Origin: Microbacterium lacus
GTDB taxonomy: Bacteria; Actinomycetota; Actinomycetes; Actinomycetales; Microbacteriaceae
Reading direction: 5' to 3'
NCBI RefSeq assembly: GCF_039531105.1
Contig: NZ_BAAAPK010000001.1
Coordinates: 186,001 to 250,000 of the forward strand
Length of the DNA: 64,000 nucleotides
Positions 52,123 to 61,704 of the stretch are shown piece by piece. The notes beneath the pieces are model-generated. The model was not told the DNA's origin. It was given only the letters and a program-made list of their open reading frames with translations, and did not search any database. Position 1 is the stretch's first letter. Each line of letters starts with the position of its first letter. Both the position numbers and the translations under genes were made by a program.

Positions 52123-53409
52123 TCACGCCGCGGGCGCGGCGCAGATCGCGGCGGCGGCGATCTGGTCGTGGTACTGCTGAGCGGTCCACGGGAGCCCCGC
52201 GTCGGGCGCGGTCGCGCCGCCGGAGGCGGGCGCCTTCGAGGCGATCGCCGCGAGCTCCCACGCGAGGTATTCGGCGAAGCCGCCGCCACCACCGGAATTG
52301 TTCAGCACGACCGCGACGGTCAGGCCCGACGACGGGTCGGAGAACGCGGCGGTGGCATAGCCGGGCACCGAGCCGAACTGCCCGATGAGTGTGCCGGCCT
52401 GCAGCGTTCCGCCGTCCGCCGTGTACCAGGACGGCGCCCCGCCGTAGACCGGCAGCGGGTTCTCGATGCGGTCGACGCCCTCCGGCAGCAGCGCGCCGGT
52501 CGCGAGCGCCTGCGCGTACCGGCCGAGGTCGCGGATGTCGGTGACCACGCCGGCATCGGTGTAGCCGATGCTCGCGGACAGCGTCGTGATGTCCGTCGGC
52601 TCGGTGCAGTTCATCGCCCCGTCCGCGCCGGGCGAGGAGTGGTGACCCTTCAGCACGGGCCCCGACGGCGAGGGGGCGGCGGCCTTCCCGCCGGGCAGCC
52701 GCGTCGCGGTCAGATCCAACGGCTCGGCCACGTAGTCCTGCAGAAGCTGCGCGGCGCTCTTGCCGGTCGCGCGCTCGAGCGCGAGGCCGAGAAGCACGTA
52801 GCCGGCATCGGAGTCACGGTAGGCGGCACCCGGCTCGCCTTGACGAGGCTGGCCGACGCCATAGCTCGCGAGCTCGCGCGGGTTCCACACCCGCGCCGGG
52901 TTGGCCAGGAACAGGCCGGAGAGCTGGCTGCTGTACGACCCGATGCCGGACGTTCCGTCGCACAGCTCGCCGAGGGTCACATCCGAGAGGTCGGGGAAGC
53001 CCGAAACCCACTTCGACACCGGGTCCTTCAGCCGCACGAGACCTTCATCGGCGACGGAGTACAGCACGTCGCACGTCATGGCCCGCGTGACCTGCGCCGC
53101 CCGGAACTGCATGTCGTCGGTGACCGGCTTCGAACTCGTCGCCGATTCGACGCCGACGCCGGTGACGAGCGACCCGCTCCACGGCGCCCAGACCCCCACG
53201 ATCGCGCCCGAGGAGCCCGATGCCGTCATCGCCTGAGCGATCGCGTCCTGCAGCTGCTGCGCCGTCTCCTCGGGGAAGGCGGCATCGACCTGGGGCGGCA
53301 GATCGAGCGTCACCTTCTCATCGGCGGTGCAGCCCGCGATCGACAGGGTGAGCGCGGCGATCGCCGCGACGGCGAGCGCGACACGTCCTCGTGTGGGTCG
53401 AACCCGCAT
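52123..53409 (-). CDS. Lipoprotein with a serine beta-lactamase/DD-peptidase fold, catalytic residues lost
   Basis: This 428-residue protein has a lipobox SIAGC (Cys27) and a class C beta-lactamase-like fold: VTLGELCDGTSGIGSYSSQL, YRDSDAGYVLLGLALERATG, and FGSVPGYATAAFSD near the KTG position. The SxxK motif, expected as FRIGSVTKTFT, reads FRAAQVTRAMT (Gln106, Arg109), and YxN reads YRD. The usual acyl-enzyme chemistry is therefore impossible. A binding or sensor role in the cell envelope is likely. Confidence 0.75.
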   Translation of the reverse strand: MRVRPTRGRVALAVAAIAALTLSIAGCTADEKVTLDLPPQVDAAFPEETAQQLQDAIAQAMTASGSSGAIVGVWAPWSGSLVTGVGVESATSSKPVTDDMQFRAAQVTRAMTCDVLYSVADEGLVRLKDPVSKWVSGFPDLSDVTLGELCDGTSGIGSYSSQLSGLFLANPARVWNPRELASYGVGQPRQGEPGAAYRDSDAGYVLLGLALERATGKSAAQLLQDYVAEPLDLTATRLPGGKAAAPSPSGPVLKGHHSSPGADGAMNCTEPTDITTLSASIGYTDAGVVTDIRDLGRYAQALATGALLPEGVDRIENPLPVYGGAPSWYTADGGTLQAGTLIGQFGSVPGYATAAFSDPSSGLTVAVVLNNSGGGGGFAEYLAWELAAIASKAPASGGATAPDAGLPWTAQQYHDQIAAAAICAAPAA

Positions 53410-53510
53410 CCTTCACCCCCAGATAGCTGCATTGAATTCAAACACACGGATGCCGCGCTTCCCTCACTGCCCGCCGTGGTGTATGCGAGCTTTCAGCCTG
53501 CGGCGGGCCG

Positions 53511-54869
53511 TCACGACGCCGAGGCGTGGACGCCGGCCATGAAGCGCTGCACGTCGGGGTCGACGCGGATGTCGCTCGGGCGCAGCGGCCTGCTGAGGTA
53601 GAGGCCGTCGAGCGAGGTGAGTCGGGAGAGCGCGACATAGGTCTGTCCGGGGGCGAACGCGCCCGACCCGAGGTCGACGACGGCGCGGTCGTACGTCTTG
53701 CCCTGGCTCTTGTGGATCGTCACGGCCCACGCGAGGCGGAGGGGGAACTGGGTGAATTCGGCCACGATCTCGCGGGTGAGCTGCTTGGAGCCGGGGTCGT
53801 AGGCGTAGCGGAATCTCTCCCACACCGCCGGTTCGACGTCGAACTGCTGCCCGTCGACCTCGACCCGCACCGTTCCGCCGGCGATCCGCACGACCGTTCC
53901 GATCGTCCCGTTGACCCAGCGCGGCGGCTCGCCGAAGGATCCGGTGTCGTTGCGCAGGAACATGACCTGGGCGCCGACCTTGAGCTTGAGGTCGACATCG
54001 GCCGGGTAGGACGCGTCCCCGCGCCCGAAGTCACCGCTGATCTCGGCCGACGCGGTCTGCTCGCGCCCGACCAGTTCGCCCAGGTGCCTCCGGTTGATGC
54101 TGTTGACGATGTCGTTGCGGGTCGCGAGCGTGATCACGGGGTGTTCCCCGTCGGCGGGGTCGGGCGGTGTGCGGGCCCCGGTGTCGTTCAGGATCTGCGC
54201 GATGTCGGCCGTCACGCGTCCGTAGCGCACGGCGTTGAGCATCGCCTTGAACGCCGGGTCCGCCTGCCGGTGGATGTCCACGAGTTCGCGGATGTTGAGG
54301 TCGGCCCCGTACGCGCCGATGTCCATCAGCCCGTCGCCGCCGACGCTGCCGACCCACACTTTCGCGTCGAAGAACCAGAACGACCGGTAGTGGTCGCTGA
54401 TGTAGCGCGCCTCGTCCCCCCGCGGCGGCACCGGCGCGAGCTGATACGGATCGCCGAACATGACGATCTGCACGCCGCCGAAAGGCTCGGCACGACGCCC
54501 GCGCGCCTGCCGCAGCGACCGGTCGATACCGTCCATCAAGTCGGCGTTGACCATCGAGATCTCGTCGATCACGAGCGTGTCGATCGCGTTGAGGATCTTG
54601 CGCGTCGCGTCGGTCTGATCGATCTGCCCGTTCGCGATCAGTCCGATCGGCAGGCGGAACAGCGAGTGGATCGTCTGCCCCTCCACGTTGAGGGCGGCCA
54701 CGCCGGTCGGCGCGCAGACCGCGATCTGCTTCGACGTGTTCCAGGCGAGGTGCTGCAGGAGCGTGGACTTGCCGGTGCCGGCGCGGCCCGTGACGAACAC
54801 GTGCTCGCGGGTGTCCTCGATCAGGCGGAAAAGAGCCTCCTGCTCGGCGGAGAGCGGCGGCGTGTTCAC
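53511..54869 (-). CDS. PIF1-like / RecD-like helicase
   Basis: This 452-residue SF1 helicase has Walker A VTGRAGTGKSTLLQHL, motif II VIDEISMVNADLMD, motif III IVMFGDPYQLAPV, and the late motifs KVGAQVMFLRND, WAVTIHKSQGKTYD and YVALSRLTSLDGLYL. The arrangement is the short PIF1 type with a C-terminal UvrD-like region. It may resolve G-rich secondary structures, which would suit a high-GC genome. It stands alone, transcribed toward the serine-hydrolase gene. Confidence 0.9.
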   Translation of the reverse strand: MNTPPLSAEQEALFRLIEDTREHVFVTGRAGTGKSTLLQHLAWNTSKQIAVCAPTGVAALNVEGQTIHSLFRLPIGLIANGQIDQTDATRKILNAIDTLVIDEISMVNADLMDGIDRSLRQARGRRAEPFGGVQIVMFGDPYQLAPVPPRGDEARYISDHYRSFWFFDAKVWVGSVGGDGLMDIGAYGADLNIRELVDIHRQADPAFKAMLNAVRYGRVTADIAQILNDTGARTPPDPADGEHPVITLATRNDIVNSINRRHLGELVGREQTASAEISGDFGRGDASYPADVDLKLKVGAQVMFLRNDTGSFGEPPRWVNGTIGTVVRIAGGTVRVEVDGQQFDVEPAVWERFRYAYDPGSKQLTREIVAEFTQFPLRLAWAVTIHKSQGKTYDRAVVDLGSGAFAPGQTYVALSRLTSLDGLYLSRPLRPSDIRVDPDVQRFMAGVHASAS

Positions 54870-54981
54870 TGATTCATGCTAACGACCCGCCGCCGCACGG
54901 GGGCACGCCGTGCACAGTCCCCGCGCGACGGCGGATGACGGCATCCGTGATCGTCGCAGCCGGCCTTCTTAGACTGGGGGC

Positions 54982-56028
54982 GTGCAGACGACGAACGGAC
55001 GCCGCCGCCTCGGCGTCGATCTGACCCTGCTCGCGATCATCGGTGTGCTGCTGATCGCCGCGATCTCGGCCGGTGCCGCCGCGATCTACCGCGAGTTCTA
55101 CAGCCCCACCGCCTTCGTCCAGCGCTACCTCGATCTCCTCTCCGCCGGCCACGCCGCCGACGCGTTGACCGTTCCGGGCGTCGCCGTGGACTCGGCCGAG
55201 CTCGAAGCCGCCGGGCTGCCGGCATCGGCATCCGACGCCCTGCTGCGCTCCGCGGCTCTCGCGACGCTGACCGACGTGCAGATCGGTCCGGAAACGGTCC
55301 GCGAGGACGGCACGGTCCTGATCACCACCACCTACCGCGCGGGCGCCTACGCCGGGTCGACGACGTTCGAAGTCGCCCGCGACGGATGGATCGGCGTCGC
55401 CCCGACCTGGACGTTCGCGCGCAGCCCCCTTGCGCTCATGGACGTCGCAGTGAAGGGCTCGATGACGTTCGAGGTGAACGGCTTCGCGCTGGACAAGCGC
55501 CAGGTCTCCCCGGAGGGGACGGATGCCGACCCCTCTGCTCCCGTGTCGCTCCTCGTCTTCTCGCCGGGCATCTACTCCGTCTCGGTCGACAGTCCGATCT
55601 CCGCCACCCCGGGCGTCGCCGTCCTCTCCGACAGCCCGCTCGCGAAGGTCCCGGTCGATCTGCAGGCCCAGCCCACGCCGGAGTTCGTCGCGATCGTGCA
55701 GCAGCGGGTCGAGGAGTACCTCACCGCGTGCGCGACCCAGCAGGTGCTGCAGCCCACGGCGTGCCCGTTCGGCTACGTCGTGCAGGACCGCATCACCGAG
55801 CCGCCGGTGTGGTCGATCCTCACCCAGCCGATTGTGACGGTCGTGCCCGAGGGTGCCGACTGGCGGATCCCGCCTGCCGAGGCGGTCGCGCACATCGATG
55901 TCGGCATCCGCTCGCTCTTCGACGGCTCGGTGGAGGATGTCTCCGAAGACGTGCCGTTCCTCGTGACCGGGACGATCGCCGTCCTCCCCGACGGCACGGC
56001 GTCGATCACGATCGGCGGACCCAGCTGA
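54982..56028 (+). CDS. Membrane-anchored extracytoplasmic protein
   Basis: This 348-residue protein starts at a GTG and has one N-terminal transmembrane helix (LTLLAIIGVLLIAAISAGAA) followed by an NTF2-like first domain (SPTAFVQRYLDLLSAGHAAD) and a second beta-rich domain with YLTACATQQVLQPTACP holding two Cys. The pattern is common in Microbacteriaceae proteins of unknown function. It is alone on the plus strand between two minus-strand genes. Confidence 0.65.
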   Translation: MQTTNGRRRLGVDLTLLAIIGVLLIAAISAGAAAIYREFYSPTAFVQRYLDLLSAGHAADALTVPGVAVDSAELEAAGLPASASDALLRSAALATLTDVQIGPETVREDGTVLITTTYRAGAYAGSTTFEVARDGWIGVAPTWTFARSPLALMDVAVKGSMTFEVNGFALDKRQVSPEGTDADPSAPVSLLVFSPGIYSVSVDSPISATPGVAVLSDSPLAKVPVDLQAQPTPEFVAIVQQRVEEYLTACATQQVLQPTACPFGYVVQDRITEPPVWSILTQPIVTVVPEGADWRIPPAEAVAHIDVGIRSLFDGSVEDVSEDVPFLVTGTIAVLPDGTASITIGGPS

Positions 56029-56037
56029 GGTCGGGGG

Positions 56038-58089
56038 CTACCGACGTTGCGCGTCCTGCGCGTCTCGCTCCGCGAGCGCCGCGAGCTGGGCGTTGTAGGC
56101 CTCCAGCTCGGCATCGCCGGTGCGGTCGGCGTGGCGGTCCGCCCGCTTCTGCGCGCGGTCGTCGCTGCGGCTCCACTGGATCGCGACGGTCACCGCGAGG
56201 ATGAGGGTGGGGAGTTCGCCGATCGACCAGGCGACGCCGCCGCCGATGTACTGGTCCTCGAGCGGGGTCGGCCCCCACATCCTGCCCATCGCGCCGAACC
56301 ACTCGGCGACCATGAGACCGGACTGGCTCATGATCGCGATGCCGAAGAACGCGTGGATCGCCATGACCGCGATCAGGAGCACGAGGCGTCCGGCGTACGG
56401 CAGCCGGTACGGCACCGGGTCGATGCCGATCAGGGTCAGCACGAACAGGTATCCCGTGATGAGGAAGTGCGCGGTCATCCATTCGTGCCCGAGGTGGTCG
56501 TAGAGCGACCACCGGAACAGGTCGGTGAAGTAGAAGACCCACAGCGACCCGACGAACAGGCCCGCCGCGACGAACGGGTTGGTAAGGACACGGGCGACCG
56601 GGGAGTGCACGGCCCACAGGATCCACTCGCGGCCGCCGCGCGTGCCGTCGGTGCGCTTGTGGATCGCGCGCGCTGCCAGCGTGACGGGCGCCCCGGCCAC
56701 CAGGAGCAGCGGGATCGCCATCGTCAGCAGCATGTGTCCGACCATGTGCACGCTGAACAGGTAGTCCTGGTACGCGTTCACGGGGCCGCATGTCACCCAG
56801 AACAGCAGGGCGAGACCGGCGACCCACAGGATCGTGCGGAAGAGAGGCCACGCGTCGCCGCGGCGGCGCAGCCTCCATACGCCCGCGAGATAGAGGAAGA
56901 TCCCGAATCCGGCGGCGAACGCCCACAGCAGGTCGACGTTCCACGACGTGAACCAGCGTTCGAGCGTGAGCTCGGGAGGCAGCGCCGCACCGGTCAGGTA
57001 CTCGGCGGGGGTTCGCACTTCCGGAAGCGCGGAGGTCGTCGGGGGCGCGGTGCGACCGAGCGCCGCGGCGGCGCCGCTCGCGATCCCCATGAACGCCAGC
57101 TCGAGCACGACGAGTCCCCAGAAGAGCCGCGAGGCGGCATCCGCCGCCGCGAGCCGGCCGATCATGCGCTTGCGGTACCAGGCGCCGAGGATGCCGAGGG
57201 CGATGAGCGCGCCCACCTTGACCAGCAGGATCGCGCCGTACGGCGAGGCCAGGTTCTCCCAGGCGCCGACGCCGATGCTCGCCCGCACGGTTCCCGACAC
57301 CGCGACGACGACGAACGCGGCGAGAGCGATGCTGGAGTACCGCGAGAGCGCTGCGGCGATGCCGTCGCGGCCGTGCTCGCGCTCGAGGATCGGGCGGATC
57401 ACGACGAGCAGCACGAGCCCGCCGAGCCAGACGGCGGCGGCGATGATGTGCAGGATGATCGCCATGACGGCGGCGTTGTGGTTCGCCTCCTCACCCGAGT
57501 GGCCTTGCGTGCCCATCGGCACCATGGCCGCGATCGCGAGGATCGCCACGAACAGGGTCGGCGTCCACGAGCGCACGGCGAACGCGAGCACCGTGATCGC
57601 GGCGCCGGCGATCGCGGTGAGCAGCCAGGTGCGACCGCCCTCGGTCTCGACGAGGAACCGTCCGAGCTGGGCGCCGAACTCGGGGCCGAGGCCGACCGCC
57701 GGATTGAACGCGTTGATGAACGTGAAGAAGCCCGTGGTCGCCGCGGCGAGCGTGAAGATCGCCGCGGAGACGGATGCCGTGTCCAGCGCCGCGTCGAATG
57801 ACCGGTCGCCGGCCCTGAGGCTGAACAGAGCGACCACGAGCGCGCCCACCATGCCGGCGGCGGAGAGGTTGACCGCGAGCGTCGCGGTCGGCAGACCCCA
57901 GCGCACGAGCGGACCCGGATCGCCGATCACGAGCGGCGCGGCGCCACCGCCGACGATGAGGCCCCAGATCAGGGCCGCGACGGCCGCGACCGCGAGGATC
58001 GCCGGTCCGGCGATGCGCAGTGCCGTGGCCCGGTCCGCCGGCAGTCCGCGGCGCGCGCCGGCCTCGCGGAGAGTCGGGGTGGAGGTCAC
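56038..58089 (-). CDS. CopD / CtaG fusion membrane protein
   Basis: This 683-residue protein is two membrane modules in one. Residues 1-330 are CopD-like with eight or so spans (MGTQGHSGEEANHNAAVMAI, HIIAAAVWLGGLVLLV). Residues 370-650 are a caa3-type oxidase assembly domain (CtaG), with VHMVGHMLLTMAIPLLL and HEWMTAHFLITGYLFVL giving conserved His. The fusion is usual in actinobacteria and is thought to deliver copper to the terminal oxidase. Its 3' end converges on the gene at 54982. Confidence 0.88.
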   Translation of the reverse strand: MTSTPTLREAGARRGLPADRATALRIAGPAILAVAAVAALIWGLIVGGGAAPLVIGDPGPLVRWGLPTATLAVNLSAAGMVGALVVALFSLRAGDRSFDAALDTASVSAAIFTLAAATTGFFTFINAFNPAVGLGPEFGAQLGRFLVETEGGRTWLLTAIAGAAITVLAFAVRSWTPTLFVAILAIAAMVPMGTQGHSGEEANHNAAVMAIILHIIAAAVWLGGLVLLVVIRPILEREHGRDGIAAALSRYSSIALAAFVVVAVSGTVRASIGVGAWENLASPYGAILLVKVGALIALGILGAWYRKRMIGRLAAADAASRLFWGLVVLELAFMGIASGAAAALGRTAPPTTSALPEVRTPAEYLTGAALPPELTLERWFTSWNVDLLWAFAAGFGIFLYLAGVWRLRRRGDAWPLFRTILWVAGLALLFWVTCGPVNAYQDYLFSVHMVGHMLLTMAIPLLLVAGAPVTLAARAIHKRTDGTRGGREWILWAVHSPVARVLTNPFVAAGLFVGSLWVFYFTDLFRWSLYDHLGHEWMTAHFLITGYLFVLTLIGIDPVPYRLPYAGRLVLLIAVMAIHAFFGIAIMSQSGLMVAEWFGAMGRMWGPTPLEDQYIGGGVAWSIGELPTLILAVTVAIQWSRSDDRAQKRADRHADRTGDAELEAYNAQLAALAERDAQDAQRR

Positions 58090-58150
58090 CCGTCCAGCCT
58101 AGGCTCCCGGCCTGAGCGCGGACCCGAGAGCCGAGTGGGCGGCGGGCATG

Positions 58151-58188
58151 CAGAAGGGGGATGCCGCGGGTGCGGCATCCCCCTTCTG
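58151..58188 (-). terminator. Terminator of the HU gene
   Basis: A perfect 17-base stem, CAGAAGGGGGATGCCGC at 58151-58167 and GCGGCATCCCCCTTCTG at 58172-58188, with a four-base loop, lies 14 bases beyond the hup stop. It is one of the strongest hairpins in the window. Confidence 0.8.
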
Positions 58189-58201
58189 GAAGAACGTCGG
58201 A

Positions 58202-58489
58202 TTACTTGACGGCGGCCTTGAGCTTCGAACCCGCGGTGACCTTGACGCGCTTGCCGGCCGGGATCTTGATCTCGGCGCCGGTCTGGGGGTTGCGGCCCGT
58301 GCGAGCGGAGGTCTCGACCTGCTCGAACGAGATCCAACCCGGGATCGAGACCTTGCTGCCCTTGGCGACGGCCTCGGAGACCGTGGAGAAGAGGGAGTCG
58401 AGCACACCCGACACAGCGGCCTGGCTCTGGCCCGTCGCGCTGGCGATGCTCGCGACGAGTTCGGTCTTGGTGATGGACTTGTCAGCCAT
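58202..58489 (-). CDS. hup: DNA-binding protein HU
   Basis: This 95-residue protein is a standard HU: KTELVASIASATGQSQAAV, ISFEQVETSARTGRNPQTG (the beta-arm with RxGRNPxTG) and a Lys-rich C-terminus ending LKAAVK. It lacks the long Lys/Ala tail of mycobacterial HupB. A monocistronic layout with its own terminator is normal. The open frame extends to 58684 but the HU start is unambiguous. Confidence 0.95.
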   Translation of the reverse strand: MADKSITKTELVASIASATGQSQAAVSGVLDSLFSTVSEAVAKGSKVSIPGWISFEQVETSARTGRNPQTGAEIKIPAGKRVKVTAGSKLKAAVK

Positions 58490-58703
58490 GTGGTTGTCCT
58501 CCGAGGCGGCGAGGATGCCGCCTGTCATTGCTCGGACCGGAGACGGATGCCTCCGGCTGGTCGTGTAGACCGGTCCCGAATATACCCACGTTCCGCGGAA
58601 TTCCGCGGATTTGCGCCCCGCTTGACGTAGCCGACCGGCGTGTCGCTGTGACTGATGTGACTCCTGTGACTGGTGTGACAGCATCCCGCTCTTCCGGGGA
58701 TGC

Positions 58704-58739
58704 CGAAGGCCCGGCGTTCCGAGGAACGCCGGGCCTTCG
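58704..58739 (-). terminator. Terminator of the L28-L33-S14 operon
   Basis: CGAAGGCCCGGCGTTCC at 58704-58720 and GGAACGCCGGGCCTTCG at 58723-58739 form a 17-base stem that must open at its tip. It lies 17 bases after the rpsN stop. Confidence 0.8.
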
Positions 58740-58755
58740 GGCGGAAAGCGGGTGC

Positions 58756-59061
58756 TTACCAGCTGGACTTGGTCACGCCGGGCAGCTCGCCACGGTGCGC
58801 CATGTCGCGGAAGCGGACACGCGAGATGCCGAACTTCGTGAGCACACCGCGCGGGCGGCCGTCGATGACGTCGCGCGAACGCAGACGCACGGGCGACGCG
58901 TTGCGGGGCAGCTTCTGCAGGCCGATACGAGCGGCCTCGCGCTGCTCGTCGGTGCTCGTCGGGTCGACGAGGGCCTTCTTCAGTTCGGCGCGCTTCGTCG
59001 CGTAGCGGTCGACGACCACCTTGCGCTGCTCGTTGCGCGCGATCTTGCTCTTCTTGGCCAT
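58756..59061 (-). CDS. rpsN: 30S ribosomal protein S14, zinc-free type
   Basis: This 101-residue protein ends [40 protein letters not shown] and TKSSW, a canonical S14 C-terminus. It is the long form without the CxxC...CxxC zinc ribbon of the short S14. It is the last gene of a three-gene minus-strand operon after rpmB and rpmG, separated from rpmG by four bases. In relatives such zinc-free sets replace zinc-binding paralogues when zinc is scarce. Confidence 0.95.
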   Translation of the reverse strand: MAKKSKIARNEQRKVVVDRYATKRAELKKALVDPTSTDEQREAARIGLQKLPRNASPVRLRSRDVIDGRPRGVLTKFGISRVRFRDMAHRGELPGVTKSSW

Positions 59062-59065
59062 GTGA

Positions 59066-59236
59066 TCAGCGCTCCTCTCGGAAGTCGACGTGCTTGCGGA
59101 TGACCGGGTCGTACTTCTTCAGCACGATGCGGTCGGGGTTGTTGCGGCGGTTCTTGCGCGTCACGTAGGTGTACCCCGTGCCCGCGGTCGAACGCAGCTT
59201 GATGATCGGACGGACGTCCTGAGCCTTCTTGGCCAT
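59066..59236 (-). CDS. rpmG: 50S ribosomal protein L33, zinc-free type
   Basis: A 56-residue protein read from the ATG at 59236: [19 protein letters not shown], then [19 protein letters not shown] and [17 protein letters not shown]. The fold is that of L33, with no Cys residues, so it is the zinc-independent form. The ATG overlaps the rpmB stop as TAATG. It is short and easily missed in gene finding. Confidence 0.95.
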   Translation of the reverse strand: MAKKAQDVRPIIKLRSTAGTGYTYVTRKNRRNNPDRIVLKKYDPVIRKHVDFREER

Positions 59237-59472
59237 TAGAGCTTCACACCCTTCGCCTGCAGGTCACGGACGACGGACTCGATGCCGCGTGCGTCGATCA
59301 CCTTGATGCCCTTGGCCGAGACGTTGAGCTTGATGTTGCGGCCCAGCGACGGCACGTAATACGTCTTCTTCTGCACGTTGGGGTCGAAGCGGCGCTTCGT
59401 CCGGCGGTGCGAGTGCGAAATGCTGTGACCGAAGCCGGGAACCGCTCCGGTCACCTGGCACACTGCTGCCAT
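59236..59472 (-). CDS. rpmB: 50S ribosomal protein L28
   Basis: This 78-residue protein starts at the ATG at 59472 after AGGAGGAGAG and reads [40 protein letters not shown], then the [14 protein letters not shown] tail. Only one Cys is present, so it is the zinc-free form. It leads the operon rpmB-rpmG-rpsN, and its leader contains a small perfect hairpin. Confidence 0.95.
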   Translation of the reverse strand: MAAVCQVTGAVPGFGHSISHSHRRTKRRFDPNVQKKTYYVPSLGRNIKLNVSAKGIKVIDARGIESVVRDLQAKGVKL

Positions 59473-59493
59473 GGTTCTCTCCTCCTGAATACC

Positions 59494-59513
59494 GTGGGAC
59501 CGGACGGTCCCAC
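59494..59513 (-). promoter_or_regulatory. Leader hairpin upstream of rpmB
   Basis: GTGGGACC at 59494-59501 and GGTCCCAC at 59506-59513 form a perfect 8-base stem with a four-base loop, placed just upstream of the rpmB ribosome binding site. It may be an autoregulatory site for a ribosomal protein. I saw no convincing AT-rich Zur box here. Confidence 0.4.
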
Positions 59514-59614
59514 CCAAGATCCCTTGTCTGCACCCCCACGCCGAACGCGGCCGATGAGGGCCGCAGAAGGAGGAAGGGTACGAACTGCGTGCTGGAGTGC
59601 GCGCAGACAAAGAG

Positions 59615-60301
59615 TCAGTCTAGCACGGGGGCGATCCCGGCCTGACCCGCCGCTCCCCTCCCCCACCGGAACGCCGAGACGGTCGGATCCCCCGCGATCC
59701 AGAAGCGCCACGGAAAGGCGCTCGTGCCGGCGTGGCCGGCGACACCCACCCTCGGACCGGTGGAGATCTCCGAGACAGGAACGACGGGGACCGACAGGCA
59801 CGCCGTCGCGCCGGCCTGCTCGCGACCGGTCACGGCGTCGATGCCGTCGTGGACCGGATGCCGCAATCCCACCGCGGCGCCCAGGCGACCGGGGCCGCGC
59901 GCGAGGTCGCGGTCGCGGGTCGCCGCCGGGCGGCGCCGACGTGCGGCATCCGTCCCCGAGATGACCTCGCCGGCGCGCAGCAGGATCCCCCCGGCGACGT
60001 CCACCGGTCCGCACACCACGTTCACGCACGAGTGGATGCCGTGACTCAAGTACACGTAGAGGTGACCGGGTTCGCCCCACATCGTCGCGTTGCGCGGGGT
60101 GGGGCCCATGCGGGCGTGAGAGCCGGGGTCGGGCACCGGACCCGTCCCGAGTCCGTGGTACGCCTCGACCTCGGTGATCCGCACGGCGACCCGGACCCCG
60201 TCGACCCGCGTCTCCAGGACTCCGCCGAGAAGCCTCGGGGCGACCTCGAGCGGCAGCGCGGCGACATCCGCACGGGTGACGGGACGCAGTGCCTCGGTCA
60301 T
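59615..60301 (-). CDS. mpg: DNA-3-methyladenine glycosylase (AAG/Mpg type)
   Basis: This 228-residue enzyme has the AAG-family motifs: [20 protein letters not shown] with the catalytic Glu, [36 protein letters not shown] and [13 protein letters not shown]. It removes alkylated purines from DNA. Its ATG at 60301 overlaps the stop of the upstream propeller protein, making it the last gene of the zur-led operon. A long upstream extension of the frame is not protein-like. Confidence 0.93.
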   Translation of the reverse strand: MTEALRPVTRADVAALPLEVAPRLLGGVLETRVDGVRVAVRITEVEAYHGLGTGPVPDPGSHARMGPTPRNATMWGEPGHLYVYLSHGIHSCVNVVCGPVDVAGGILLRAGEVISGTDAARRRRPAATRDRDLARGPGRLGAAVGLRHPVHDGIDAVTGREQAGATACLSVPVVPVSEISTGPRVGVAGHAGTSAFPWRFWIAGDPTVSAFRWGRGAAGQAGIAPVLD

Positions 60302-61704
60302 CCGGGCGGCACCTGGCACCAGGACATGTCGAACCCGGCGAGGGTGACGACGCTCTTGCCGGTGCCGATCTCGACGATCCGCGACTCGAGTTCGCCCGGC
60401 AGGGGGAGGCGGTACCGGTCGTAGGGATTCTGCACGATGTCGGGTGCGACCAGGACGGCGGCATACCGACCGCTCGGCGACACGCACGTCTGCAGGACGA
60501 CATCACCCGCGGGGAGGTCCATGAGCTCGGTCGTGGCCCCGTCGGCGTCCACCGCGGCGACCGTCGTGCTCACCGGAAGACCGGCGTCGTCCGTCGGGGC
60601 CCCGACGCGGACGGTGCCGCCCCCGGGGATCGGCGTGATCGCTCCGCGGAGCCCGAGATCGGCGTCGGGGGCGACGAGGTCGGTCTCGGATGCGTCGGCG
60701 AGGTCGATGACCTTCATGCCCTCGAACCGCGCGACGATCGCCTCGGACGAACCGCGCGCGATCCCCTCGATCGCGAGCGCGTCGCCGAGCGCGGTGGCAC
60801 CTTCGCCCGACGAACCGGTCAGCAGCAGCGATCCGTCGAAGGACAGCAGCAGGATGCTGTCGGTGTCGGGCACGAAGCGCCACTCCGCGACCCGCTCATC
60901 GGCGCCGGTGACGGCCACGGGCGTGGGATCGGCATCCGCTTCGCTCTCCTTGAGCGAGGCCGTGAACAGGGCGCTCTCCAGGCCGCCTCCCGCGCCCAGA
61001 TCGGCGTCCGAGAACGTGTAGCCGATGAGCTCGCCGCGGTCGGCGCTCTGCAGATTCGAGACGAAGCCGTCACCGGGCAGCGGCAGCTCGCGCTCGGAGC
61101 CGCCGTCGAGATCCGTGACGATCAGGGCGGACTCGTCGCCGTCGAGCACCGAGACGACCAGGTGGCTCGAGGTCGCGCGGAAGTCCTCGATGTGGTCGTT
61201 GCGGAAGACCGGCACGGCTTCCTCGCCGGTGAGGTCGGTGCGGAAGATCGTGTCGCCGCTCGAGGTCCGCTGCAGCAGGTAGACGTGGGTCGACGGCGTC
61301 TGGAACGTCTGCGTGAACGTCGCCGCCGGCCCGCCGCCGCGGCCCTCGATGTCCCGGAAGGTCACGGTGTACTCGGTGTCGTCGAAGAGCGGCAGCGTGA
61401 ACCGCACGCCGACGCTCCGGCCCGATGTGTCCACGGTGAACGGCGTCGCGGGACTGACGGTCACCTGCGCGGGGTCGACCTCGGCGAGGGACTGCGACGT
61501 GGTGACGATCAGACGTGATCCGGATGCCGCCACCGCGGCGGCCGGATCCACCTGCACGCCCGAGACCCGCGGCCCCTGCGCGACGCCGGCGGCCGCGCCG
61601 ACGAGCCCGATCGCGGCGAGGGCCGCCGCGACGATCGCGAACGTGCCGAGGAACACCCGCCCGCGCCGCTTGCGCGCACGGCCGGCGCGCGTGTCAGTAC
61701 TCAT
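60298..61704 (-). CDS. Membrane-anchored beta-propeller-like protein
   Basis: This 468-residue protein has a basic N-terminus, one transmembrane helix (FLGTFAIVAAALAAIGLVG), an Ig-like segment (TPFTVDTSGRSVGVRFTLPL) and a long series of repeats with Asp-rich turns (VLDGDESALIVTDLDGGSER, VPDTDSILLLSFDGSLLLTG) typical of an extracellular beta-propeller. It overlaps both neighbours in the operon. The role is unknown; a surface sensor or binding protein tied to metal handling is possible. Confidence 0.7.
   Translation of the reverse strand: MSTDTRAGRARKRRGRVFLGTFAIVAAALAAIGLVGAAAGVAQGPRVSGVQVDPAAAVAASGSRLIVTTSQSLAEVDPAQVTVSPATPFTVDTSGRSVGVRFTLPLFDDTEYTVTFRDIEGRGGGPAATFTQTFQTPSTHVYLLQRTSSGDTIFRTDLTGEEAVPVFRNDHIEDFRATSSHLVVSVLDGDESALIVTDLDGGSERELPLPGDGFVSNLQSADRGELIGYTFSDADLGAGGGLESALFTASLKESEADADPTPVAVTGADERVAEWRFVPDTDSILLLSFDGSLLLTGSSGEGATALGDALAIEGIARGSSEAIVARFEGMKVIDLADASETDLVAPDADLGLRGAITPIPGGGTVRVGAPTDDAGLPVSTTVAAVDADGATTELMDLPAGDVVLQTCVSPSGRYAAVLVAPDIVQNPYDRYRLPLPGELESRIVEIGTGKSVVTLAGFDMSWCQVPPG

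Noticed and set aside
51871..53601. A 576-codon plus-strand frame
   Set aside because: It is antisense to the EamA exporter and serine-hydrolase-like genes and is composed of Arg/Gly/Asp repeats typical of shadow frames in high-GC DNA.
53526..54872. A 448-codon plus-strand frame
   Set aside because: It is the exact antisense of the PIF1-like helicase and has no ribosome binding site or family motif.
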